From positions 1-11,090 of the forward strand of contig QGUO01000079.1 in the NCBI GenBank assembly GCA_003242495.1: a DNA stretch of 11,090 bases. Direction: 5' to 3'. Each line of letters opens with the position of its first letter. Position 1 is the first letter of the stretch. The translations under genes were made by a program, and so were the position numbers. The DNA is from Pseudomonadota bacterium. Lineage in GTDB: Bacteria > Pseudomonadota > Gammaproteobacteria > Steroidobacterales > Steroidobacteraceae. A model generated the notes under the pieces. It did no database searches. It was not told where the DNA came from and saw only the letters and a program-made list of their open reading frames with translations. This document shows, one piece after another, positions 1 to 6,465 of the stretch.

Positions 1-12
1 CGTAGCGCCCAT

Positions 13-34
13 GGGCGGGCCCGTACGCCCGGGC
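13..34. repeat. GC-rich stem-loop element, copy A, upstream of cytochrome c'
   Basis: This is a compact element made of GGGCGGGC (13-20), CC, GTACG (23-27) and CCCGGGC (28-34). The inner arms CGGGC and GCCCG (16-20 and 27-31) pair, and the outer GC bases pair around a two-base mismatch. It overlaps the 12-bp palindrome CGCCCATGGGCG at 6-17 and is followed by TTTT (35-38), so it could also end transcription of a gene left of the window. The same three blocks in the same order recur at 605-629. Blocks and pairing are seen directly; a terminator or REP-like role is inference. Confidence 0.4.
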
Positions 35-48
35 TTTTGCATCGTCAC

Positions 49-54
49 GAGGGG
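49..54 (+). promoter_or_regulatory. Ribosome binding site deciding the cytochrome c' start
   Basis: GAGGGG lies six bases before the ATG at 61. This favours that ATG over an in-frame TTG at 37, which has no Shine-Dalgarno sequence and would put charged residues and a histidine ahead of the signal peptide. Confidence 0.6.
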
Positions 55-60
55 TTGTGT

Positions 61-540
61 ATGACTCATCTGAAGATTTCCGGTCTCGCCTCGCTTTGCC
101 TTGCCTTGGTCGTGGCAGCCGAGGCGCTGTCCTCCCCGGCCGTGTCCGAGGAGCAGGCGCGTCAGGCCATCGAGGCACGCAAGCAGGTGTTCAAGGACAT
201 GGAGTCGGCGTTCAAGCCCGTCGGCGCCATGCTGAAGAAGCCCAGAGAGCCCTTCGATGCGGCCGTGGTCCAGACCAGCGCCGAGCGCATCGAGGAGCTG
301 TCGGGGAAGATCCCGGAGCTCTTCCAGCTGGACACCAGCAAGTTCGCCATCGAGACCGAGGCGCGCGCCGGCATCTGGAACAGCCTGACCGACTTCAACG
401 CCAAGGCGGACGCCATGGCCAAGGCCGCAGCTGACATGAAGGCCGCCGCACAGTCGGGCGATCAAGGCGCCATGCGCAAGGCCGCCATCCAGGTCGGCAG
501 AACCTGCGGCAGCTGTCACGATTCCTTCCGCGACAAGTAA
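61..540 (+). CDS. Cytochrome c' (class II c-type cytochrome), secreted
   Basis: A 159-residue periplasmic haem protein of the cytochrome c' family, four-helix-bundle cytochromes associated with NO binding and nitrosative-stress tolerance. An N-terminal signal peptide (about residues 1-25: K5, then a Leu/Ala/Val-rich core) is followed by a helical, Ala/Lys/Glu-rich body with a Trp at W106. The single haem-attachment motif CGSCH (C149-H153) sits near the C-terminus, followed by SFRDK, the normal class II arrangement. Length matches the family (about 150 residues with signal). By its offset from the conserved helix-1 arginine (R40), the residue facing the distal haem side would be F44, where Leu or Met is common; this is inferred without a structure. 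It lies 105 bases ahead of the aminopeptidase on the same strand, with GC-rich hairpin sequence between, so co-transcription is uncertain. Family assignment is firm; the exact ligand is not known. Confidence 0.9.
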   Translation: MTHLKISGLASLCLALVVAAEALSSPAVSEEQARQAIEARKQVFKDMESAFKPVGAMLKKPREPFDAAVVQTSAERIEELSGKIPELFQLDTSKFAIETEARAGIWNSLTDFNAKADAMAKAAADMKAAAQSGDQGAMRKAAIQVGRTCGSCHDSFRDK

Positions 541-604
541 TCGCTGCCACGCGGGGCCGAGCGCGGTTCACGATGACTCGCCCCGCGGCCTTCCGATCCT
601 CCCC

Positions 605-629
605 GGGCGGGCGTACGATCCGCCCGGGC
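605..629. repeat. GC-rich stem-loop element, copy B, upstream of aminopeptidase
   Basis: GGGCGGGC (605-612), GTACG (613-617), ATCCG and CCCGGGC (623-629) repeat the block order of the element at 13-34. Shifted slightly, CCCGGGCGG (602-610) and CCGCCCGGG (620-628) form a perfect 9-bp inverted repeat with a 9-base loop. It ends seven bases before the GGAGG Shine-Dalgarno (636-640) of the aminopeptidase, so in RNA the hairpin would sit in its 5' leader if transcription begins upstream. It could act as a REP-like element, a terminator for the cytochrome gene or a leader structure; the sequence does not decide. Confidence 0.45.
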
Positions 630-645
630 CGGATCGGAGGTTTGG

Positions 646-2013
646 ATGAATCGCTCCCATTTCGTTGAGAGAACGGATCAGGCCACTGCCCTGCTTCCGC
701 TGACGCGGCGGGCGCTCAGGGACTGGGTGGGCGCACAGGCGCCGGCCGTCGCGGCCTGGGTGGAGACGTCGGGCTTCGTGGCGGCACCCCACACGCTGCT
801 GCGGATTCCGGACCCGCCCATGGTGCTGCTGGGTCTCGGTGATGCCCCTGACCTGTGGAGCTACGCCAGCGCGCCGCGCATTCTGCCTGCCGGCGAATAC
901 CGCATCGCCGCCGAGCTCGACGCCGAGACCGCCACCCGGGCCGCACTCGCCTGGGCGCTCGGCTGCTACCGTTTCGAGACCTACAAGTCCTCGCGTACGC
1001 CGACGCCGCGCCTGTGCTGGCCGGCGAACGCCGACCGCGCACGCGTGCGGCGCGAGGAGCGCGCCATTCTGCTGGTGCGCAACCTCGTGAATACGCCCGC
1101 GAACGACCTGGGCCCGGCCGAGCTGGCGGCGGCGGCGCAGGACGTCGCCGGCGAGCACCACGCCACAGTGCGGGTCCTGGTCGGCGACGAGCTACTCGAA
1201 GAGGGTTATCACGCGATCCATGCCGTGGGACGGGCCAGCGCGCGGGCGCCCCGGCTCATCGACCTGCGCTGGGGCGACGAATCGGCGCCTCGGGTCACGC
1301 TGGTGGGCAAGGGGGTGTGCTTCGATTCCGGCGGCTTGAACCTCAAGCCTGGCGAGGGCATGCGCCTCATGAAAAAGGACATGGCCGGTGCCGCCCACGT
1401 CCTCGCCCTGGCGCAGATGATCATGGACGCGCGGCTTCCGGTACGGTTGCGCGTGCTGATTCCGGCCGTGGAGAACGCCATCAGCGGCTCGGCCATGCGT
1501 CCGCTGGACGTCATACGGACCCGCAGCGGTCGGACCGTCGAGGTCGGCCATACCGATGCGGAGGGCAGGCTGGTGTTGTGCGATGCGCTGACGGAAGCGA
1601 GCAGCGAGCATCCCGACCTGCTGATCGACATGGCGACCCTCACCGGCGCGGCGCGCGTGGCGCTCGGACCGGACCTTCCGGCGCTGTTCTGCAACGACGA
1701 CGAGCTTGCCGCTGCCCTCGCGGAGGCCGCGTCGGCCACCGGCGATCCCTTGTGGCGCATGCCCTTGTGGCAGCCCTACGCGGTCGACCTCGAGGGGCGC
1801 ACCGCGGACCTGAACAACATCAGCTCCAATGCGTTCGCCGGCGCGATCTACGCCGCGCTGTTCCTTCAGGCATTCGTTCCGCAGGACGTGTCCTGGGCGC
1901 ACTTCGACGTGTTCGGCTGGAACCCGAAGGACCGTCCGGGGCGTCCCGAGGGCGGCGAGGCACAGGCACTGCGCGCCATCTTCCGCTGCCTCGAGGATCG
2001 CTACACCGGCTAA
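646..2013 (+). CDS. Leucyl aminopeptidase family protein (peptidase M17)
   Basis: A 455-residue cytosolic di-metal aminopeptidase that removes N-terminal residues from peptides. The C-terminal catalytic domain is clear: VGKGVCFDSGGLNLKPG begins near residue 220, MKKDMAGAA near 242, TDAEGRLVLCDAL at 303-315, and DMATLTGAARVALG near 328. The expected metal ligands K222, D227, D245, D304 and E306, and the catalytic K234 and R308, keep the exact spacing of the bovine enzyme (K250, D255, D273, D332, E334, K262, R336). The N-terminal ~150 residues are the variable domain of the family. The protein is shorter than PepA (about 500) and fits the shorter 'leucyl aminopeptidase family' branch. The signature Asn before TDAEGR is replaced by His (H302). 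GGAGG at 636-640 supports the start. Its TAA overlaps the stop of the convergent pirin gene. PepA-like DNA-binding roles cannot be judged. Confidence 0.93.
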   Translation: MNRSHFVERTDQATALLPLTRRALRDWVGAQAPAVAAWVETSGFVAAPHTLLRIPDPPMVLLGLGDAPDLWSYASAPRILPAGEYRIAAELDAETATRAALAWALGCYRFETYKSSRTPTPRLCWPANADRARVRREERAILLVRNLVNTPANDLGPAELAAAAQDVAGEHHATVRVLVGDELLEEGYHAIHAVGRASARAPRLIDLRWGDESAPRVTLVGKGVCFDSGGLNLKPGEGMRLMKKDMAGAAHVLALAQMIMDARLPVRLRVLIPAVENAISGSAMRPLDVIRTRSGRTVEVGHTDAEGRLVLCDALTEASSEHPDLLIDMATLTGAARVALGPDLPALFCNDDELAAALAEAASATGDPLWRMPLWQPYAVDLEGRTADLNNISSNAFAGAIYAALFLQAFVPQDVSWAHFDVFGWNPKDRPGRPEGGEAQALRAIFRCLEDRYTG

Positions 2014-2708
2014 GGCAGATCGAACACCAGCACCTCGGCCTCGCGGCCCCGCTCGAGCTCGAGCCGCGTGGTGTTGGTGAGCTTCAGCGCGTCGCCCGCC
2101 TGGAGTTCCGTGCCATTCGCGGCGACGCGACCGCGCGCGACATGTACGTAGATGCGCCGGTGGGGCGCGAACTCGAACGAGGCGTGCTCCGCGCCATCGA
2201 ACAATCCGGCGTAAATGCGCGCGTTCTGGTGGATGAGCAACGAGTTCTCCGCGCCTTCCGGCGAGGCGACGAGCTGCAGCCGGCCGCGCTTGGCTTCCGC
2301 AGGGATGTGCTTTTCCTCATAGCTCGGCTCGATGCCCAGCACATCGGGCTCGATCCAGATCTGCAGAAAATGCACCGGCTCGGCCGTGGAGGGGTTGAAT
2401 TCGCTGTGGCGCACGCCGCGGCCGGCGCTCATGCGTTGCACGTCCCCGGGGCGCAGGGTCGAGCTGTTGCCCATGGAATCCTGGTGCGCGAGCTCGCCCG
2501 AGAGCACATAACTCACGATCTCCATGTCGCGGTGGCTGTGGGCGCCGAAGCCGGTGCCGGGCGCAACCCGATCCTCGTTGATCACCCGCAACGGCCCGAA
2601 CCCCATGTGCTGGGGATCGTGGTAGTCGGCGAAAGAAAACGAATGATACGACTCGAGCCAGCCATGGTCGGCATGGCCGCGCTCGCTGCTGCGTCTGACT
2701 TCGTGCAT
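2010..2708 (-). CDS. yhhW: Pirin family protein (YhhW-type, quercetinase-like bicupin)
   Basis: A 232-residue double-cupin protein closely resembling E. coli YhhW (231 residues), for which quercetin 2,3-dioxygenase activity has been reported in vitro; the physiological substrate is unknown. The N-terminal cupin carries the metal ligands H57 and H59 (within GFGAHSHRDMEIVSYVLSG) and H101 and E103 (within GRGVRHSEFNPS), the same numbers as in YhhW. HQDSMGN at 75-81 is also typical of pirins. The C-terminal cupin (about 130-232) is less conserved and ends in VLVFDLP. The start ATG is preceded by GGGAGA six bases upstream. The gene faces away from the GST gene, sharing a 79-base intergenic region, and its TAG overlaps the TAA of the aminopeptidase. 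A quinone or flavonoid detoxification link with the GST is inference. Confidence 0.93.
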   Translation of the reverse strand: MHEVRRSSERGHADHGWLESYHSFSFADYHDPQHMGFGPLRVINEDRVAPGTGFGAHSHRDMEIVSYVLSGELAHQDSMGNSSTLRPGDVQRMSAGRGVRHSEFNPSTAEPVHFLQIWIEPDVLGIEPSYEEKHIPAEAKRGRLQLVASPEGAENSLLIHQNARIYAGLFDGAEHASFEFAPHRRIYVHVARGRVAANGTELQAGDALKLTNTTRLELERGREAEVLVFDLP

Positions 2709-2787
2709 GCAGGGTCTCCCGCCGGGGACGGTTATCCGGCAATACTATCCGGACACGTGACGCCCGGTGTGGGCCTGAGGATCCGCC
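2709..2787. promoter_or_regulatory. Divergent pirin/GST promoter region
   Basis: Both promoters must lie in or near these 79 bases. The least GC-rich part, 2731-2752, contains TATCCGG twice as a direct repeat (2733-2739 and 2746-2752, 13 bases apart), which could be a regulator half-site pair. No convincing -35/-10 pair was recognised for either gene. GAGGA, seven to eight bases before the GST ATG, is its ribosome binding site. Confidence 0.4.
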
Positions 2788-3492
2788 ATGAACGATCTTT
2801 CCGCATTTCCTGTGACCCGCAAATGGCCGCCGCGCCATCCCGACCGCCTGCAGCTGTACTCCCTCGCGACCCCGAATGGCGTGAAGGTGTCCATCATGCT
2901 GGAGGAGACGGGGCTGCCTTACGAGGCACACTACGTGAGCTTCGACGCCGGCGACCAGCAGTCGCCCGAGTTCCGCTCGCTGAACCCCTACGGCAAGATT
3001 CCTGCCATCATCGATCCGGACGGGCCGGGCGGACGGCCCTTCGCGCTGTTCGAGTCCGGCGCCATTCTCGTCTACCTCGCGGAGAAAACGGGGCAGTTCA
3101 TGGCGCGCGATGCCGCAGCCCGCTATGAAACCCTCCAGTGGCTCATGTTTCAGATGGCCGGCATCGGGCCGATGTTCGGCCAGGTGGGCTTTTTCCACAA
3201 GTTTGCGGGCCGTGAATACGAGGACAAACGCCCGCGCGACCGCTACGTCGGCCAGGCGAAGCGTCTGCTGGGGGTGCTCGACGCGCGCCTCGCCGACCGC
3301 CAGTGGATCATGGGCGAGGACTACAGCATCGTCGACATCGCGACCTTCCCCTGGGTGCGCAACCTGATCGGCTTCTACGAGGCCGGCGATCTGGTCGGTT
3401 TCTCCGAGTACCGCAACGTCGACCGTGCGTTGCAGGCGTTCCTGGCCCGCCCCGCGGTCACGCGCGGACTGTCGATTCCCGCCAAGCCCTGA
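2788..3492 (+). CDS. Nu-class glutathione S-transferase (YfcG/YghU-like disulfide-bond oxidoreductase)
   Basis: A 234-residue cytosolic glutathione transferase. The thioredoxin-fold domain (about 21-103) begins LQLYSLATPNGVKVSIMLEE. The T28-P29-N30-G31 motif is the Nu-class active-site signature; YfcG and YghU use the equivalent Thr/Asn rather than Tyr, Ser or Cys, bind two glutathiones and show disulfide reductase and organic peroxide activity. KIPAI (70-74) holds the cis-proline P72, and ES at 89-90 is the glutathione gamma-glutamyl contact. The helical C-terminal domain contains TLQWLMFQMAGIGPMFGQ (115-132) and the GEDYSIVDIATFPW N-cap/hydrophobic-staple motif (176-189). The ~22-residue N-terminal extension is intermediate between YfcG (215) and YghU (288), so no symbol is given. 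It diverges from the pirin gene and converges on the thioredoxin gene. Confidence 0.9.
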   Translation: MNDLSAFPVTRKWPPRHPDRLQLYSLATPNGVKVSIMLEETGLPYEAHYVSFDAGDQQSPEFRSLNPYGKIPAIIDPDGPGGRPFALFESGAILVYLAEKTGQFMARDAAARYETLQWLMFQMAGIGPMFGQVGFFHKFAGREYEDKRPRDRYVGQAKRLLGVLDARLADRQWIMGEDYSIVDIATFPWVRNLIGFYEAGDLVGFSEYRNVDRALQAFLARPAVTRGLSIPAKP

Positions 3493-3516
3493 TTTGCGGC
3501 GATGGCAAGGGCGCAA

Positions 3517-3534
3517 CGGGCGCAGGTGCGCCCG
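3517..3534. terminator. GC-rich hairpin between convergent GST and thioredoxin genes
   Basis: CGGGCGCA (3517-3524) and TGCGCCCG (3527-3534) are perfect 8-bp inverted arms around GG. The hairpin lies wholly in the 46-base gap between two convergent stop codons, the place for a bidirectional terminator. There is no T-run on either side, so intrinsic termination is not certain. Confidence 0.4.
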
Positions 3535-3538
3535 CGTG

Positions 3539-3871
3539 TCATGAGGGGGGTGTCTCGAGCGCGCGCTCCAGCGCCTCGCGAATGGCCTGGCTGTCGGTCG
3601 GGCGCACCAGGCGCGCGATCTCCTTGCCGTCGCGCAGGAACACGAGCGTGGGCCAGAGCTTCACCCGGTACGAGCGCCCCGGCTGGCGTCCCGGTCCGTC
3701 CTCGATTTTGAAGTGCGGCACCCCGGGATGCGCGGCGAACGCGGCGGCAATGAGCGGTTGCGCGGCCTTGCAATGGCTGCACCAGTTCGCGCCGAACTCG
3801 ACCACGGCAGGACCCTGCAGTGCATCGAGCTCGTCACGCGAGGGTGCCATCGACTGATACGCGGTGCTCAT
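3539..3871 (-). CDS. Thioredoxin-family protein with CSHC active site
   Basis: A 110-residue single-domain thioredoxin-fold protein. The active-site block VVEFGANWCSHCKAAQPLI places the redox pair at C31 and C34 after W30, and the cis-proline loop is KLWPTLVFLRDGKE with P74, so the two hallmark elements of a working thiol-disulfide oxidoreductase are present. The dipeptide between the cysteines is Ser-His instead of Gly-Pro. His in that place is found in more oxidising members of the superfamily (PDI, DsbA), so the redox potential may be higher than that of thioredoxin 1; this is inference. No signal peptide or membrane segment is seen, so it should be cytosolic. It begins seven bases after the polB stop; the nearest Shine-Dalgarno-like GGAG is in the last polB codons, suggesting translational coupling. 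Partner and substrate are unknown. Confidence 0.85.
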   Translation of the reverse strand: MSTAYQSMAPSRDELDALQGPAVVEFGANWCSHCKAAQPLIAAAFAAHPGVPHFKIEDGPGRQPGRSYRVKLWPTLVFLRDGKEIARLVRPTDSQAIREALERALETPPS

Positions 3872-3878
3872 GCGCGCT

Positions 3879-6239
3879 TCAATGCTCCAAAAAACCGAGC
3901 AGGTCCATCTGGCGCGTGTCGCCGATCACCTGCTCGAAGTCGAGCCCCAGGGTCTCCAGGACCGGCTCGGCGACCGGCTTGATCTGCTTGGTCACATAGT
4001 GCTCTCGATCGAGCGGATGCCGCACATTGTCGAGCGGCTCGGGTCCGGCGCTGGTGATCACGTAGCTGATCGAGCGTCCCTGCGGCTGCGCGGACTTGCG
4101 GGCGGCCGCCACGTGCGGCGGCGTGGTGGCGGTGTACGCCTGCGTGCGCTTGCGCAGGCTCTTGCGATACACGAGCTCGGCATCGAGCTTGCCGCGCCGC
4201 AGGTCGTGCACCACGTTCGCCAGGTAGGCATCCACCGGCTCACCTGCGAACAGACGCCGGTACAGCTCGCGTTGCACCTGTCTGGCGAGCGCCGTCCAGT
4301 CACGCCGTACGACTTCCATGCCCACGAATTCCACGGTGCCCGTCTCGTGTAACAGACCCGCGTAGCGCTTGCTGGCGCCGCGCGCGCTGCGTCGCGCACG
4401 GGGGAGGAACAGCTTGCGATAGAGCTTCTCGAACTTGATCTCCAGCCGGCTGGGCGTGCGCCAGCGCGCTTCGATGTAGCGCGCCAGCTCCTCGTTCAGG
4501 GTGGCGGCGAGGCGATGCCCCTGCTCGTGAGCGGCCTCGGGGGCGTTGCTGCCGGATTGCACGAACAGGCTGTCGGTGTCGCCGTAGAGCACCTGGAAGC
4601 CGGCCTGCTCGAACCAGCGTTTCGACCAGAGCAGCAGCTCGCGTCCGGTCCCGGTGATGGAGTTCGCCAGCGCCGGGCTGTAGAAGCGGCAGGCAGGCGT
4701 GCCGAGCACGCCATAGAACGAGTTCATCAGGATTTTGATGGCGTTGGCCGCCACCGCGTCGCCGGCGCGCCGGGCAGCCTCCCGGCGCGGAAACAGTTCA
4801 TCGAGCAGGCGTGGCAGAATGCCGGGCTCGCGCCGGAACGCCCCGCCCGGCGTGTGAATGGCCTCGGGGTGTGCCTGCGGCTCGGGCAGGTACGTCAGCG
4901 GATCGATGTTGAACGTACGAATGATGCTCGGGTACAGGCTCTTGAAGTCGAACACCCAGACGTTCTCGTGCAAGCCTGCCGCGGGCTCGAGCACGTAGCC
5001 TCCTTGCTGGGCTGCATGCACCCGCGCATCGCTCGCGCGCACGGTGGGCGCGACGATGCCCTCGCGCCCGAGCTCGGCGAGATATAGAAAGTCGAACGAG
5101 GCGATGCTGGCCGCTACCCTGTCAGGCGTCATCCCGGCGAGTTGGCTGCGGGCGAAGGCCAGCTCCACGAGTTCCAGGCGCTCGACGATCTCGAAGGCGA
5201 GCCGCGCGTCCGTGCGCGCGTAGCGGGCGAATGCGGCGAGGTCGTGCCGATAGTTGTGCGCGATCTCAGCCATGCGGTCGCGTGCATCGCCCTGCAGGAC
5301 CTTGCCTTCGCCGAGCACTTCGCGCGCCACCGCATCGAGCGAATGATCCTCCATGCGCACGAACGCGCCGCGCAGCAGGTCGATACCGTCCAGCACCAGG
5401 CGGCCCGGCACCGACGCCTGGCCGCTGCCGAAGTAGCCTTCCGGCTTGCGGACGCGCAATGCACCGGCGTCGCGTCCGAGCTCGAGCGGATGGCCCACGC
5501 GGGCAGCGATGCGTTGCAGCACGGTGAGATCGAAATCGACCGTGTTCCAGCCCGTGAGCACGTCGGGATCGAGTCGCCGTACCCGTTCGCAGAACATCTC
5601 CAGCGCAGCGTGCTCGTCGGCGCAGCGCGTGGCGCGTTCCGGCATCGGGCGCCCGCTCGAGTCGACGATCAGCACCTCGTCGCAATCGGGCCCGTACAGC
5701 GAGATCGCGAGCAGCCGCTCGGCCTTGGGATCGGTCTCGATGTCGAAGGCGAGCACCCGCGGCGCGATGTGGAGGAGCGTCGCCGGGCGCAGCTCCGGGT
5801 TGTCGAACACCCGGTCGACGCCGGCATGACCGGGCGTCTCCAGCGGCGCTGCGATCTCGCATGCGCCCTTGATGCCGCGCTCGATCAGATAGCGCACTGC
5901 GAAGCGTACGTCCGCTTCGAAGGTTTCGATGCCTGCCTCGTGCAACCGGTCGCGTAGCGCGGGGACGTCACCGGGCACCTGGGCCTCGATGCGACATACC
6001 GGCGAGCCGTCGAAAGTGCGCTTGTCCACCTGGACCGGCTGCGGCATGCGCAGCGCCCGCGCCCGTCGCGCGTCGGCGGCACGGATGTAGAAGTGCGGCC
6101 GTTGCCGGTCGTCCCGCACCAGAAACGTGCTGCCATCCTCGAGCCGCCCATATACATGCACCACGGGCACGCGGAGGCCGCCCGGACGCGTAACGACCCG
6201 GTAGCTGGCCTGCAGGATGAAGCCGCGTACGGTAATCAT
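3879..6239 (-). CDS. polB: DNA polymerase II (family B, PolB)
   Basis: A 786-residue family B DNA polymerase matching E. coli Pol II in length (783), a repair and translesion polymerase with proofreading. The 3'-5' exonuclease motifs are intact: FDIETD (165-170, D166/E168), GWNTVDFD (230-237) and YARTD (340-344). The polymerase motifs follow: A, DFKSLYPSII (431-440); B, KILMNSFYG (502-510); C, YGDTDSLF (552-559). The C-terminus carries QMDLLGF (777-783), resembling the beta-clamp binding consensus QL(S/D)LF but followed by three further residues. The start is set at the ATG of MITVRGFILQ; the open frame runs 63 codons further upstream, but that extension is low-complexity Arg/Pro/Ala sequence absent from Pol II. 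The Shine-Dalgarno is weak (GGAAG about 12 bases upstream). It leads an operon with the thioredoxin gene and diverges from xthA. No LexA box was recognised upstream. Confidence 0.96.
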   Translation of the reverse strand: MITVRGFILQASYRVVTRPGGLRVPVVHVYGRLEDGSTFLVRDDRQRPHFYIRAADARRARALRMPQPVQVDKRTFDGSPVCRIEAQVPGDVPALRDRLHEAGIETFEADVRFAVRYLIERGIKGACEIAAPLETPGHAGVDRVFDNPELRPATLLHIAPRVLAFDIETDPKAERLLAISLYGPDCDEVLIVDSSGRPMPERATRCADEHAALEMFCERVRRLDPDVLTGWNTVDFDLTVLQRIAARVGHPLELGRDAGALRVRKPEGYFGSGQASVPGRLVLDGIDLLRGAFVRMEDHSLDAVAREVLGEGKVLQGDARDRMAEIAHNYRHDLAAFARYARTDARLAFEIVERLELVELAFARSQLAGMTPDRVAASIASFDFLYLAELGREGIVAPTVRASDARVHAAQQGGYVLEPAAGLHENVWVFDFKSLYPSIIRTFNIDPLTYLPEPQAHPEAIHTPGGAFRREPGILPRLLDELFPRREAARRAGDAVAANAIKILMNSFYGVLGTPACRFYSPALANSITGTGRELLLWSKRWFEQAGFQVLYGDTDSLFVQSGSNAPEAAHEQGHRLAATLNEELARYIEARWRTPSRLEIKFEKLYRKLFLPRARRSARGASKRYAGLLHETGTVEFVGMEVVRRDWTALARQVQRELYRRLFAGEPVDAYLANVVHDLRRGKLDAELVYRKSLRKRTQAYTATTPPHVAAARKSAQPQGRSISYVITSAGPEPLDNVRHPLDREHYVTKQIKPVAEPVLETLGLDFEQVIGDTRQMDLLGFLEH

Positions 6240-6465
6240 GATGCGCTCGAGCTTCCACCGTCCGGCGTCGTGGCCGGTCCGGCGCCGGAGGTGTCGAGGC
6301 CCCATTAGACCAGATTGCGCCGCGAGCGGCACAGCGGGCGCCGCGTGATGGAGCAGGCTTGCGTCGGGCGGGCGGCCGGGGGCGCATGGTCCGCGCGGCG
6401 TACGCCGCGAGGGATTTGTGCGAAGCAATGCCCCGATTCGTGCGCCCAGCGACTAAACTGCCGAC
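6240..6465. promoter_or_regulatory. Divergent polB/xthA intergenic region with a 16-bp palindrome
   Basis: These 226 bases must contain both start signals. The standout is a perfect 16-bp palindrome, CGCGGCGTACGCCGCG, at 6394-6409, about 57 bases before xthA and 155 before polB. Its CGTACG centre echoes the GTACG cores of the elements at 13-34 and 605-629. TAAACT at 6454-6459 resembles a -10 hexamer but is only seven bases from the xthA ATG, which would imply a nearly leaderless message. No SOS (CTGT-N8-ACAG) box was found. Confidence 0.4.

Noticed and set aside
37..60. Upstream TTG start for cytochrome c'
   Set aside because: No Shine-Dalgarno, and it would extend the signal peptide; the ATG at 61 has GAGGGG at the right distance.
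855..3128. Very long plus-strand open frame (757 codons)
   Set aside because: It runs out of frame through the aminopeptidase and antisense through the pirin gene; the translation is Arg/Gly/Ala-rich without motifs, a usual high-GC shadow.
2317..3516. Minus-strand open frame of 399 codons over the pirin and GST genes
   Set aside because: Antisense to the well-recognised GST and out of frame in pirin; no domain recognised.
6240..6428. 63-codon N-terminal extension of polB
   Set aside because: Arg/Pro/Ala-rich, lies in the divergent promoter region, contains the 16-bp palindrome and has no counterpart in Pol II, which begins at the MITVRGF-like strand.
6240..6465. SOS/LexA box for polB
   Set aside because: No CTGT-N8-ACAG or close variant found in the polB upstream region, though Pol II is SOS-controlled in E. 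coli.
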